A DNA stretch of 64,000 bases from Hungatella effluvii (GCF_003201875.1 NZ_QJKD01000026.1:1-64000); one strand, 5' to 3'; positions 6,869 to 16,207 are shown, counted from the first letter of the stretch. Notes: generated from the sequence alone by a model not told the origin. Translations and numbers: made by a program.

Positions 6869-7699
6869 ATGAACGAAGTATATGAGAAACTGCAGGGCTG
6901 TTTAAAGAGTGTGCGGGAAAAGACAGATTTTAAGCCGGAGATTGCACTGGTTTTAGGCTCCGGTCTGGGAGAATACGCGGAGGAGATTGAGGTTGCCGCG
7001 GCCATTGATTACAAAGATATCGAAGGGTTTCCGGTGTCTACGGTGCCGGGACACAAGGGCAGGTTTATCTTCGGCTATGTAAACGGCGTTCCGGTTGTGA
7101 TCATGCAGGGCCGCGTTCACTTCTACGAGGGGTATCCGATGAGCGATGTGGTACTTCCCGCACGGCTTATGGGACTTATGGGGGCGAAGATCCTGTTTCT
7201 GACCAACGCCTCCGGTGGAATTAACAGCACATTCCACGCAGGCGATTTCATGCTGATACGCGACCATATCGCCTCCTTTGTGCCGTCACCTCTGATTGGC
7301 GCCAACATCGACGAATTGGGACCGAGATTCCCTGACATGAGCGATATCTACAGAAGAGAGCTGCGTGACATCATAAAAGAGACGGCGAAGGAAGAGGGCA
7401 TTGAGTTAAAAGAGGGCGTGTATTTACAGCTTACCGGCCCCAGCTATGAATCCCCTTCCGAGGTATCCATGTGCAGGATGCTGGGAGCGGATGCGGTCGG
7501 TATGAGCACGGCCTGTGAGGCTGTGGCGGCAAACCACATGGGAATGGCTGTCTGCGGTATTTCCTGCATCACCAACATGGCGTGCGGCATCAGTAAGGAG
7601 CCTCTGAGCCATACCGAGGTCCAGGAGACAGCAGAACGTGTGGCGCCTCTGTTTAAGCGTCTGATTACGGCTTCTGTCACAAAGCTGGCAGGCAGATAG
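6869..7699 (+). CDS. punA: Purine-nucleoside phosphorylase
   Basis: This cytoplasmic trimeric-type PNP splits purine nucleosides with phosphate to free base and ribose-1-phosphate. The 276-residue protein has the phosphate-binding loop LVLGSGLG, the motif VPGHKGRF, the ASGGIN segment and the base-site region GMSTACEAVAA, all typical of the family. The start at 6869 follows GGAGG by 11 bases; an upstream ATG at 6848 with its own AAAGGA is a weaker alternative. Adenine deaminase begins 28 bases after the stop, so the pair forms a purine salvage operon. Confidence 0.92.
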   Translation: MNEVYEKLQGCLKSVREKTDFKPEIALVLGSGLGEYAEEIEVAAAIDYKDIEGFPVSTVPGHKGRFIFGYVNGVPVVIMQGRVHFYEGYPMSDVVLPARLMGLMGAKILFLTNASGGINSTFHAGDFMLIRDHIASFVPSPLIGANIDELGPRFPDMSDIYRRELRDIIKETAKEEGIELKEGVYLQLTGPSYESPSEVSMCRMLGADAVGMSTACEAVAANHMGMAVCGISCITNMACGISKEPLSHTEVQETAERVAPLFKRLITASVTKLAGR

Positions 7700-7727
7700 T
7701 CAGTACAGAAAGGGGAATATTGATCTT

Positions 7728-9479
7728 ATGGATAAGAAACTGTCAGAGCGGATTCTGGCTTCTGCCGGAGCGAAGAAGGCGTCTCTGGTACTGAAGCATG
7801 GAACCGTTGTAAATGTATTTACCGCCGGACTGGAACAGGCGGATATCGCCATCGAGGACGGCTGTATCGTGGGACTGGGGGATTATGAAGGGGTAACGGA
7901 AATAGATTTAAAGGGAGCAGTCGTCTGTCCCAGCCTGATAGACGGCCACATTCATCTGGAGAGCTCCATGGTGGCGCCGGGAGAATTTGAGCGCACTGTC
8001 ATTCCCCACGGCACCCAGGCCGTCATCACCGATCCCCATGAGATCGCCAACGTGGCGGGCACCCAGGGAATCCAGTTTATGATGGAGCGGACGGAGGGGC
8101 TGACGCTGGATGTCTTCTTTATGCTCCCATCCTGTGTGCCGGCTACCGGTCTGGATGAGTCTGGAGCCGTGTTGTCCGCAGATAAGCTGGAACCATTTTA
8201 TAAAGAAGAGCGTGTGCTGGGTCTTGCGGAGCTGATGAATTCCTACGGCACCACGAGGGCGGACCGTGGGATTCTCGACAAGCTTTCGGGCGCTCTCGAC
8301 AGAAATAAGCTGGTGGACGGCCACGCCCCCGGCCTTTCCGGCAAGGAACTGAACGCCTACGTGACAGCCGGAGTGCAATCGGATCACGAGTGTTCCGATG
8401 CTTCCGAAGCGATCGAGAAGCTGAGCCGCGGCCAATGGATCATGATTCGGGAGGGCACGGCTGCGAGGAACCTAGAGGCGCTGATTCCGCTGTTTCAGGA
8501 GCCATATTACCACCGGTGCATGCTGGTGACGGACGACAAGCATCCGGGTGATTTACTCCGCCTTGGCCACATCGATTATATCATCCGGAGAGCCATAAGC
8601 CTTGGCGCTGATCCGGTTCACGCCGTGATTATGGGTTCCTACAACGCGGCTCAGTATTTCGGATTAAAAGACAGGGGAGCGGTTGCGCCGGGATACAAGG
8701 CGAATCTTATCGTAGTATCGGATCTTGAGAATTTCCGTGTGGAGCAGGTATATAAAAATGGAAAGCTGGTAGCGGAAAATGGTTCCATGAAAGAAGGAAT
8801 CCTGGCTGCGGAGATAAAGCACATAGACACGCCCGTAAGGGTCGGAGATTCCTTTCATTTAAAGGAGATCGTGCCGGAGCAGCTCCATATAGAAAAAAAG
8901 AGTGATCAGGTGCGGGTATTATGTTTAACGCCAGGCGAGCTGACCACTACGGAACGTCTGGTATCATGGACCGAAAAAGAGGGATACGCCCCAGGTGTGG
9001 ACGTGGATCAGGACATCGTAAAAATGGCAGTATTTGAGCGCCACCACGACACCGGTCACATAGGGCTGGGCTTCCTGGGCGGCTATGGACTGAAAAACGG
9101 TGCGGTAGCGACCAGCATTGCCCACGATTCCCATAATTTAATCATTGCGGGAACCAACGATGCCGACATGGTTCTGGCTGGAAACACGGTACGAAAGAAC
9201 CGCGGAGGCCTGGCGGTAGTAGCGAATGGAAAAGTCCTGGGCGAGCTGGCCCTGCCCATTGCCGGATTAATGAGTGAAGAGGCGGCGGAAGAAGTAGATG
9301 AAAAGCTGGAGAAGTTAAAAGAAGAAGCTGGGAAACTGGGAATCTCGAATTCGATCGACCCGTTTATGACGCTGGCATTCGCCAGTCTTCCGGTAATTCC
9401 GAAGCTGAGGTTAAACACATATGGACTGATAGACGCAGAAAAGCAGGAGATCGTGGATGTCATGGTTGGATGTATGTGA
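7728..9479 (+). CDS. ade: Adenine deaminase
   Basis: The enzyme converts adenine to hypoxanthine and ammonia in the cytoplasm. At 583 residues it has the usual length of the bacterial Ade family. The amidohydrolase metal motif DGHIHLESSM lies near residue 72, DPHEIANV near 103 and GHAPGL near 203, and the C-terminal domain has the characteristic GHIGLGFLGGYGL segment. The preceding PNP can release adenine from nucleosides, so the two genes make a short purine salvage route. The RBS (GAAAGGGG) is moderate and somewhat distant. Confidence 0.95.
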   Translation: MDKKLSERILASAGAKKASLVLKHGTVVNVFTAGLEQADIAIEDGCIVGLGDYEGVTEIDLKGAVVCPSLIDGHIHLESSMVAPGEFERTVIPHGTQAVITDPHEIANVAGTQGIQFMMERTEGLTLDVFFMLPSCVPATGLDESGAVLSADKLEPFYKEERVLGLAELMNSYGTTRADRGILDKLSGALDRNKLVDGHAPGLSGKELNAYVTAGVQSDHECSDASEAIEKLSRGQWIMIREGTAARNLEALIPLFQEPYYHRCMLVTDDKHPGDLLRLGHIDYIIRRAISLGADPVHAVIMGSYNAAQYFGLKDRGAVAPGYKANLIVVSDLENFRVEQVYKNGKLVAENGSMKEGILAAEIKHIDTPVRVGDSFHLKEIVPEQLHIEKKSDQVRVLCLTPGELTTTERLVSWTEKEGYAPGVDVDQDIVKMAVFERHHDTGHIGLGFLGGYGLKNGAVATSIAHDSHNLIIAGTNDADMVLAGNTVRKNRGGLAVVANGKVLGELALPIAGLMSEEAAEEVDEKLEKLKEEAGKLGISNSIDPFMTLAFASLPVIPKLRLNTYGLIDAEKQEIVDVMVGCM

Positions 9480-9546
9480 AAAAGTACAGCACAGATGAAG
9501 TTTTTTGATTGATAATAATATGTCAATGTGAGATAATGTACGCAAA

Positions 9547-9690
9547 GGGCAGAGCCAGGCAGATACACCCGAAGCCGGCGCGGAATATGAAAAGCCGTTT
9601 TTGCCTTTCATATTCCGTGCCGGCTTCGGGTGTATCTGTATGGCGAGCGAAGCGACCCTGGAATGCCGGAGGCATTTCAGGGCTCTGCCC
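9547..9690. repeat. Cloverleaf-like palindromic intergenic element
   Basis: An outer stem GGGCAGAGCC / GGGCTCTGCC closes two internal hairpins. One has arms of about 33 bp with one mismatch, from CAGATACACCCGAAGC to its complement at 9606-9638. The other is CCCTGGAATGCC / GGCATTTCAGGG (9657-9680). No gene is encoded. The remaining bases of the 320-base gap (9480-9800) hold a CAC/CAT-rich low-complexity tract at 9740-9777 before the hydrogenase operon and nothing else. Confidence 0.65.
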
Positions 9691-9800
9691 GCACCCCCGC
9701 CACTATGAGCGACCATTCAAACTAAGTATTTTATTTACTTACACCACACCCATCACCATCACCACCACAACCAAACACAAGATATTGGAGGGAGATTTTC

Positions 9801-10040
9801 ATGAGAGTTACAATCTGTATAGGAAGCGCATGTCATTTAAAAGGTTCCAGAGAAATCATCGCCCAGCTCCAGCAGTTGGTAAAGGAGAATCATTTAGAAA
9901 GCAAAGTAGACTTAAATGGTTCCTTCTGCAGCGGAAACTGTGTCAACGGGGTTTGTGTAACCGTAGACGGCCAATTATTCTCTTTAAAACCAGAAGACAC
10001 AAAGGAGTTTTTCGATAAAGAAATCGTAGGGAGGCTGTAA
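9801..10040 (+). CDS. Thioredoxin-like [2Fe-2S] ferredoxin (NuoE/HydC-like small subunit)
   Basis: The 79-residue protein has the four-cysteine pattern of thioredoxin-fold [2Fe-2S] proteins: Cys6 and Cys11 in CIGSAC, and Cys43 and Cys47 in CSGNC. It resembles the C-terminal half of NuoE-type subunits without the helical N-terminal part. It starts after a GGAGGGAG RBS and ends two bases before the sensory hydrogenase gene, so it probably passes electrons to or from that protein. A stand-alone role elsewhere cannot be excluded. Confidence 0.8.
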   Translation: MRVTICIGSACHLKGSREIIAQLQQLVKENHLESKVDLNGSFCSGNCVNGVCVTVDGQLFSLKPEDTKEFFDKEIVGRL

Positions 10041-10042
10041 TC

Positions 10043-11776
10043 ATGGCGATTATTGATTTCAAGGCTACGAAATGCAAGCACTGTTACAAATGTGTCCGCA
10101 ACTGTGAAGTCAAGGCAATCATGATTAAAGATGAGCGGGCCGAGATTATGCCGGACAAATGCATTTTATGCGGAAAATGCATGCAGGTCTGTCCACAGTC
10201 AGCGAAAACGCTGGTAAGCGATTTAAACACTGTAAAAGGTTACATAGCGAATCACATCCCAACCGTCGTATCCATCGCCCCATCCTATATGGGATTATTA
10301 AAATACAAGACCATCGGCCAGATCAATGCCGCTCTACGCAAGCTCGGTTTCACAGACGTCCGTGAGACGTCGGAAGGAGCAGCCATGGTGACGGCTGAAT
10401 ATGCGCGGCTTCTGGAAGAGGGGGAGATGGAAACGATCATAACCACCTGCTGTCCGAGCGTCAATGACTTAATTGAAATCTATTATCCACAGCTGGTTCC
10501 TTACATGGCGCCGGTGGTTTCGCCGATGATTGCACACGGCAAGATGCTGAAGGAAGAGCTGGGATCGAATGTAAAGGTCGTATTCTTAGGCCCGTGTATC
10601 GCCAAGAAGAAAGAAGCGGGCGATGACCGCCACGATTCCTGTATCGACGCGGTCTTAAACTTCAACGATATTAACCGCTGGCTGAATGAGGAAGAGATCA
10701 CTATCGAGGACTGTGAAGACATTCCGTTCCGCCATCTGGATCCCAAGGTCAACCGCCTCTATCCGGTCACCAACGGAGTCGTGAATTCCGTTCTTGCCAC
10801 AGAGGAGAAGAAGGATGGCTATCGCAAATTCTACGTTCACGGCGCCAGGAACTGCATCGATCTATGTGAAAGCATGGTACGCGGTGAGATAAAAGGCTGT
10901 TTCATCGAGATGAACATGTGCTCCGGCGGCTGCATCAAGGGACCGACCGTAGAGGACGAGAGCATATCCAGATTCAAGGTGAAGCTGGATATGGAAGAGA
11001 CCATCGAAAAAGATCCTGCAAAAAAGAGCGAGGTTGAGGAGATCGTCAATAAAATCTCCTTCAACAAGATCTTCATGGACCGTTCTCCGAGAGAACCGAT
11101 GCCAACAGAGGCCCAGATCCAGGAGATCCTTAAGAAGACGGGTAAGACGAAACCGGAGGACGAGTTAAACTGCGGCGCCTGCGGTTATTCCACCTGCCGC
11201 GAAAAAGCCATCGCCGTATTCCAGAAGAAAGCCGAACTGGGCATGTGTATTCCGTTTATGCATGAAAAGGCCGAATCCTTATCGAACCTGGTTATGGAGA
11301 CATCACCGAATATCGTTCTAATAGTAGATAAAGACATGAAGGTTCTGGAGTATTCTGCGGTAGGAGAGAAGTATTTCGGGAAGACGAGGCAGGAAGCCTT
11401 AAATATGTATTTGTATGAATTCATCGATCCGTCGGATTTCCAGTGGGTCTACGATTCCCACCAGAATATTCATGGAAAAAAGGTGACCTATAGCGAATAT
11501 AATTTCTCCATGCTCCAGAATATCGTTTATATTGAAAAAGAGGACGTGGTGCTCGCCACATTTATCGATATCACGAAGGAAGAGGAGCTGGCGAAGCAGG
11601 AGTATGAAAAGAAGCTGGAGACCATCGATCTGGCGCAGCGGGTAATCCATAAGCAGATGATGGTAGCCCAGGAAATTGCCGGTCTGCTGGGTGAAACGAC
11701 AGCGGAAACAAAGACTACGCTTACAAAGCTCTGCCGGTCCCTGCTGGATGAAGGAAGTGAAAGCGAGGTCAAGTGA
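10043..11776 (+). CDS. Sensory-type [FeFe] hydrogenase with PAS domain
   Basis: The 577-residue protein has, in order, two 4Fe-4S ferredoxin motifs (CKHCYKCVRNC and CILCGKCMQVC, residues 11-55), an H-cluster domain (about 75-330), a further four-cysteine cluster CGACGYSTC near residue 377, and a PAS domain from about 410. The H-cluster motifs are altered from catalytic enzymes: TTCCPS near residue 134 in place of TSCCPxW, then LGPCIAKKKE and MNMCSGGC. Altered motifs plus a PAS domain mark the group C or HydS hydrogenases, thought to sense H2 or redox state. It overlaps the SpoIIE-like phosphatase gene, its likely output partner. Confidence 0.85.
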   Translation: MAIIDFKATKCKHCYKCVRNCEVKAIMIKDERAEIMPDKCILCGKCMQVCPQSAKTLVSDLNTVKGYIANHIPTVVSIAPSYMGLLKYKTIGQINAALRKLGFTDVRETSEGAAMVTAEYARLLEEGEMETIITTCCPSVNDLIEIYYPQLVPYMAPVVSPMIAHGKMLKEELGSNVKVVFLGPCIAKKKEAGDDRHDSCIDAVLNFNDINRWLNEEEITIEDCEDIPFRHLDPKVNRLYPVTNGVVNSVLATEEKKDGYRKFYVHGARNCIDLCESMVRGEIKGCFIEMNMCSGGCIKGPTVEDESISRFKVKLDMEETIEKDPAKKSEVEEIVNKISFNKIFMDRSPREPMPTEAQIQEILKKTGKTKPEDELNCGACGYSTCREKAIAVFQKKAELGMCIPFMHEKAESLSNLVMETSPNIVLIVDKDMKVLEYSAVGEKYFGKTRQEALNMYLYEFIDPSDFQWVYDSHQNIHGKKVTYSEYNFSMLQNIVYIEKEDVVLATFIDITKEEELAKQEYEKKLETIDLAQRVIHKQMMVAQEIAGLLGETTAETKTTLTKLCRSLLDEGSESEVK

Positions 11777-12957
11777 TGGGAGTAACAGTAGACGTTGCAT
11801 ACAAAAGCCTGAATAAGTTCAACGAGGTTCTGTGCGGCGATAAGGTGGAACTGCTCCAGACGGAGAATTCCAACATCATGATTCTCGCCGACGGCATGGG
11901 AAGCGGAGTCAAGGCTAATATTCTGGCGACCCTGACCTCGAAGATATTAGGAACCATGTTTTTAAACGGAGCGACTCTGGAGGAATGCGTGGAGACAATT
12001 GTGGAGACGCTTCCGGTCTGCCAGGTGCGGCAGGTGGCATATTCCACTTTCAGCATTCTGCAGGTATTCCATAACGGAGACGCCTATCTGGTGGAATTTG
12101 ACAATCCGAGCTGTATCTTTATCCGCGCCGGAGAGCTGGTTCCGATTCCCCAGAATATCCGCGTGATTCAGAACAAAAAGATCAACGAGTACCGTTTCCG
12201 GGTAAAAAAAGGAGATGCTTTAGTTCTGATGAGCGACGGCACCATCCATGCCGGAGTGGGGCAGCTATTAAACTTTGGCTGGCTCTGGGAAGACATCGCC
12301 GCCTATGCGCTGAAACAGTACCGGATCACGATCTCTGCGATCCGTCTGGCTACGGCGCTCAGCCGGGCCTGCGACGAACTGTACCAGTTCCGTCCGGGAG
12401 ATGACACGACGGTGGCTGTCATGCGTATCATTGACAGGAAACCGGTGCATCTGATGACGGGACCCGCCAGGAACCCGGAGGATGACACCGCCATGGTGGC
12501 TGATTTCATGTCGGGAGATGAATTTACCAAGCGGGTGGTCTGCGGCGGAACCAGCGCCAATATTGTGGCCAGAACCACGAAGAAGAGCCTGGATGTCTCG
12601 CTGGATTACAATGATCCCGATATCCCGCCGATCGCCTACATCGATGGCATTGAGCTTGTCACGGAAGGCGTTCTCACCTTAAACCGCGTTCTTCAGCTGC
12701 TGAGGCGTTATGTGAAGAACGAGGCGGTCACAGAAGAATTTTTCCTGGAACTGGATAAACCAAACGGTGCGTCCATGGTGGCGAAGATGCTGATCGAGGA
12801 CTGTACGGAACTGAAGCTGTACGTTGGAAAAGCCATCAACAGCGCATATCAGAACCCTGGTCTTCCATTTGATCTCGGTATTCGCCAGAATCTGGTGGAG
12901 CAGTTAAAACACACGGTGGAAGAGATGGGAAAAAAAGTTACGGTAACTTATTATTAA
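11776..12957 (+). CDS. SpoIIE family serine/threonine phosphatase
   Basis: The 393-residue PP2C-type phosphatase has the metal-binding motif ILADGMGSG near residue 35 and LMSDGT near 153, then DDTTVAV near 213. The C-terminal third has no domain I can name. The ATG overlaps the stop of the sensory hydrogenase gene; an in-frame GTG three bases upstream is an alternative. In known hydrogenase clusters such phosphatases accompany HydS-type sensors, so it may relay a hydrogen or redox signal by dephosphorylating an unknown target. No transmembrane segment is visible. Confidence 0.82.
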   Translation: MGVTVDVAYKSLNKFNEVLCGDKVELLQTENSNIMILADGMGSGVKANILATLTSKILGTMFLNGATLEECVETIVETLPVCQVRQVAYSTFSILQVFHNGDAYLVEFDNPSCIFIRAGELVPIPQNIRVIQNKKINEYRFRVKKGDALVLMSDGTIHAGVGQLLNFGWLWEDIAAYALKQYRITISAIRLATALSRACDELYQFRPGDDTTVAVMRIIDRKPVHLMTGPARNPEDDTAMVADFMSGDEFTKRVVCGGTSANIVARTTKKSLDVSLDYNDPDIPPIAYIDGIELVTEGVLTLNRVLQLLRRYVKNEAVTEEFFLELDKPNGASMVAKMLIEDCTELKLYVGKAINSAYQNPGLPFDLGIRQNLVEQLKHTVEEMGKKVTVTYY

Positions 12958-13018
12958 TGAAATTTGCTATAGATATCCATTCTGCTTCCGGCAGATGGAA
13001 GTTACGAGGAGGAAAATT

Positions 13019-14470
13019 ATGGTAACAAACGATGCAACATTACTTCGCATAAAACATCAGGTATTGTACGAGGTGGCGAAAATGGCGTGGGAAGGTTGTC
13101 TGGAGCAGCACAGGGAAGAGATTCCCTACAAGATGCTTCCGGGCCCGAAAGCACAGTTCCGCTGCTGTATCTACAGGGAACGTGAGATCATCAGAGAACG
13201 TGTTCGCCTTGCAGAGGGCTTATGCCCCAGTGGAAAAGATACGAAGAACATTGTACAGGTTATCAGCTCCGCCTGTGAGGGATGTCCCATTGCCCGCTAC
13301 GTCGTAACCGACAACTGCCAGAAGTGTATGGGAAAGGCATGTCAGAATTCCTGTAACTTCGGAGCCATTTCCATGGGCCATGACCGTGCCTATATCGATC
13401 CTGAGAAATGTAAGGAGTGCGGCAAATGTTCCCAGGCATGTCCATATAACGCAATTGCAGACCTGACCCGTCCGTGTAAGAGAAGCTGTCCGGTGGACGC
13501 CATCACTATGGATGAGGACGGTATCGTTGTAATCGACGAGAGCAAATGCATCCAGTGCGGCGCCTGTATCCACAGCTGTCCGTTCGGAGCGATCGGTTCC
13601 AAGACATTCCTGGTGGATGTCATCAACTTGATCAAGGCAGGCAAGAAGGTAGTTGCCATGGTGGCGCCGGCAACAGAAGGCCAGTACGGACCGGAGATTA
13701 CCATGGCCAGCTGGAGGACTGCGCTTAAGAAGATCGGCTTTGCAGACATGGTAGAGGTTGCCCTGGGCGGCGATTTAACCGCGGCTGCGGAAGCGGCAGA
13801 GTGGGCGGAGGCGTATAAAGAGGGGAAGAAGATGACGACTTCCTGCTGTCCGGCTTTTGTCAACATGATTAAGCAGCACTATCCGATGCTGCTCGATAAC
13901 ATGTCAACGACAGTATCCCCGATGTGCGCCGTATCCAGAATGTTAAAGGAAGAGGATCCGGAGACCATCACCGTCTTCATCGGGCCGTGTATCGCAAAGA
14001 AGAGCGAGACTCTGGATTTAAATATTAAAGACAATGCGGACTATGCCATGACGCTGGGCGAGGCACACGCCATGATGGTGGCAAAGGGCGTGGATTTAGA
14101 GCCGGAAGAGAATACACTTCAGCAGGGCTCCGTATTCGGAAAGCGTTTCGGCAACGGCGGCGGCGTAACGGCAGCAGTTCTGGAATGCTTAAAGGAGACC
14201 GGCGAAAATGCCGATATCAACGTCATGAAGTGCAACGGAGCCGCAGAATGCAAGAAGGCCCTGATGCTGCTTAAGATAGGCAAGCTGCCCGATGATTTCG
14301 TGGAAGGCATGGTCTGTGTGGGCGGCTGTGTCGGCGGCCCCAGCAAGCACAAGAGTGAGACCGAAGCCAAGAAAGCCAGGGATTTACTGATCGGCCAGGC
14401 GGATAAGAGAGAAGTTCATGAGAACTTAAAGATGCAGGGCGCAGAGCAGGTGGCAATGCACCGGCATTAG
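13019..14470 (+). CDS. [FeFe] hydrogenase (group B-like)
   Basis: The 483-residue iron-only hydrogenase probably evolves or oxidises H2 with ferredoxin in the cytoplasm. The N-terminal part is cysteine-rich with several 4Fe-4S motifs (CKECGKCSQAC and CIQCGACIHSC among them). The H-cluster motifs are L1 TSCCPAF, L2 IGPCIAKKSE, and L3 VGGCVGGPSKH, close to catalytic forms but with the group B variant around SPMCAVSRM. The start is set by GAGGAGG before the ATG at 13019. It lies 61 bases after the phosphatase gene and may be the target of the regulatory pair upstream. A strong terminator follows. Confidence 0.88.
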   Translation: MVTNDATLLRIKHQVLYEVAKMAWEGCLEQHREEIPYKMLPGPKAQFRCCIYREREIIRERVRLAEGLCPSGKDTKNIVQVISSACEGCPIARYVVTDNCQKCMGKACQNSCNFGAISMGHDRAYIDPEKCKECGKCSQACPYNAIADLTRPCKRSCPVDAITMDEDGIVVIDESKCIQCGACIHSCPFGAIGSKTFLVDVINLIKAGKKVVAMVAPATEGQYGPEITMASWRTALKKIGFADMVEVALGGDLTAAAEAAEWAEAYKEGKKMTTSCCPAFVNMIKQHYPMLLDNMSTTVSPMCAVSRMLKEEDPETITVFIGPCIAKKSETLDLNIKDNADYAMTLGEAHAMMVAKGVDLEPEENTLQQGSVFGKRFGNGGGVTAAVLECLKETGENADINVMKCNGAAECKKALMLLKIGKLPDDFVEGMVCVGGCVGGPSKHKSETEAKKARDLLIGQADKREVHENLKMQGAEQVAMHRH

Positions 14471-14482
14471 TGAGATGGCAGA

Positions 14483-14530
14483 AATGGAAGCCCCGGCGGC
14501 TGAGTGAATCAGACCGGGGGTTCCATTTTT
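14483..14530 (+). terminator. Terminator of the hydrogenase operon
   Basis: AATGGAAGCCCCGG pairs with CCGGGGGTTCCATT, followed by a T run, starting 13 bases after the hydrogenase stop codon. Confidence 0.85.
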
Positions 14531-14544
14531 ATTTTGATTATATT

Positions 14545-14919
14545 TCTGTGATCTCGAGACATATTAAAAATGTCTTTCAGGAAGAAGTCGAGAAGAAAAG
14601 TGATTTGCACCTTTTGCAAATTGCTAATTCAGACAAACCGGTTGCCAGTTACAGCCTGGATGTCATTATATATGTGGGATACCGGGTTAAATCAAAACGC
14701 GGAGTAGAATTCCGCAGGCGAGGCGATCATGTCCTGAAAGACTACATAATTCGCGGTTGCGCGGTCAACCAAGGCTGCATGGACCAGTTAGGAGGGATCA
14801 TCAGAATCATGAAAAGAGTGGATGAATGTCTGGATACGAGACAGGTTTTACACGTAATCGTTCCGGTCCAGTATTGGGGCAAGCATCAGACGTTCGGAGG
14901 AAAGGAAAATGATGGTTAA
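14545..14919 (+). pseudogene. Fragment of a RhuM-family gene
   Basis: The reading frame after the terminator matches the middle of RhuM (virulence-associated) proteins: ISRHIKNVFQEE, then YSLDVIIYVGYRVKSKRGVEFRR-like sequence and LKDYIIRG, then IMKRVDECLDTRQVLHVI. The N-terminal start of the family is missing, and the Fic/Doc-like C-terminal part is replaced by unrelated sequence and a stop. It has no credible RBS. It is therefore a decayed remnant of a mobile-island gene, and the longer frame that reads back through the terminator should not be called a gene. Confidence 0.65.
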
Positions 14920-14966
14920 TCTGGTGATGAAGTGTCTGGTTTGAATATTGATATATGTTTTTTATA

Positions 14967-14991
14967 ACTCCGGGAATATATTTCCCGGAGT
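14967..14991. other. Hairpin between RhuM remnant and lacI-type gene
   Basis: ACTCCGGGAA and its complement (TTTCCCGGAGT) fold around TATA, followed on the plus strand by TTTT. It may end transcription of the minus-strand regulator or plus-strand read-through. Confidence 0.5.
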
Positions 14992-15014
14992 TTTCCGCAA
15001 CTCGTATTTTGTAC

Positions 15015-16022
15015 CTAAACCCGCGAAGCAGTGGAGGCCCTCTCAACTAACTGTACATCCAGTACAATGTTTTCTGCAGGGGCTCCTGCATCTTTGATGT
15101 GGCGGAAAAGGATTTCGACGGCTAATTCTGCCTTTCGGTGTACATCCTGTGAAATTGTGGTCAACTGTGGTGTCAGGAATCTGCCGATGGGCTGGTTATC
15201 AAAGCCCATGATCGAATAATCGGCAGGGATCTGGAAACCGGCGTGGTGCAGATCCTGAATAAGATTTGCAGCAATGACATCGCTGGCCGCAAATATGGCC
15301 GTCAATTCACCATGACGCCGGCGAATATCTTCCAGTGCCAGGGCCATGTGTTCTTCGGTGTCACTGGTATAAGCTGTAATTGCCTCGCTGGGGATTCCCA
15401 AATCGTTGAGACCGAGACAGAATCCTTCGTAGCGGTGACGAATAACCCCGTTTTCCTGAATGGATGGGCCGATAAAGGCAAATTGCCTGTGTCCCAGCCC
15501 TGCCAGATGAGCCGCCGCCAGGCTGCCCCCCTTAAAATCATCAATTCCGACGTTGATGATCTGCCTCATGCTGCTGTAGCTGTCCGTAAAGACAAGAGGA
15601 ATCTTGTTGTCATTCTGAATCTGAAGCATCTCGCTGTCAAATACCCCTAAAAAAATAGCTCCCTCCGAATGCCAGGATCGAAGGCTGGGGGTAATGTCCT
15701 GAAAAGTATCCACAAGGCGAACCATAAGGCAGTACCCCTCCTGCTGGACTGCGTTAGCGATAACTCCGAGAAGCTCCGCATTATAGGGAGATTCCAACGG
15801 GTTTTCATAATGACGTTTGGAAACCAGAACCGTTATGATGTGAGAAGAACTGCCCACGAGGCTTCTGGCGGAGGCATTGGGAACGTATCCCATTGTATCT
15901 ATAATTTCCTGTATTTTTGCACGTGTTTCCTGGGAAACGCCTGAGGTGTTGCCGTGAATGACTCTTGATACAGTCATGGCACTGACACCGGCGGCTTTGG
16001 CGACATCTTTCAGTGTTACCAT
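15015..16022 (-). CDS. LacI family transcriptional regulator
   Basis: The 335-residue cytoplasmic DNA-binding repressor has an N-terminal LacI helix-turn-helix (VTLKDVAKAAGVSAMTVSRV), a hinge with NASARSL, and a periplasmic-binding-like effector domain to the end. GGAGGG lies at the expected distance from the ATG. It is divergent from a sugar ABC transporter operon. A perfect GTTAAC-GTTAAC palindrome lies in the shared region just downstream of that operon's promoter, the typical layout for a local repressor. A related half site (AGTTAACG at 16051) lies close to its own start, suggesting autoregulation. The inducer is probably a sugar imported by the neighbours. Confidence 0.92.
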   Translation of the reverse strand: MVTLKDVAKAAGVSAMTVSRVIHGNTSGVSQETRAKIQEIIDTMGYVPNASARSLVGSSSHIITVLVSKRHYENPLESPYNAELLGVIANAVQQEGYCLMVRLVDTFQDITPSLRSWHSEGAIFLGVFDSEMLQIQNDNKIPLVFTDSYSSMRQIINVGIDDFKGGSLAAAHLAGLGHRQFAFIGPSIQENGVIRHRYEGFCLGLNDLGIPSEAITAYTSDTEEHMALALEDIRRRHGELTAIFAASDVIAANLIQDLHHAGFQIPADYSIMGFDNQPIGRFLTPQLTTISQDVHRKAELAVEILFRHIKDAGAPAENIVLDVQLVERASTASRV

Positions 16023-16158
16023 AATGATGCCCTCCTTACTGCGTATTTAAAGTTAACGATATATCTTTGAGCATGCATTTATTATAATATAAAAAAAGAA
16101 AAAATGCAATATTATCCAGATCTATTCAAAATTAATTTTAAAATATTACTAAATACAC

Positions 16159-16207
16159 TTGACAAATATGGAACACAGTAGTAAGTTATAAACAGTTAAC
16201 GTTAACT
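16159..16207 (+). promoter_or_regulatory. Promoter with LacI-type operator
   Basis: TTGACA at 16159-16164 is a perfect -35; the -10 is weak (TAAGTT at 16182). The palindrome AGTTAACGTTAACT at 16194-16207 lies right after it, where a bound repressor would block initiation. A second half site AGTTAACG at 16051-16058 allows looping. Confidence 0.75.

Noticed and set aside
9509-10018. 169-codon plus-strand frame over the cloverleaf repeat
   Set aside because: It is generated by the palindrome and runs out of frame into the ferredoxin gene.
14470-14919. 149-codon plus-strand frame right after the hydrogenase gene
   Set aside because: It reads through the operon terminator and has no RBS; only its middle resembles RhuM, so it is listed as a pseudogene fragment.
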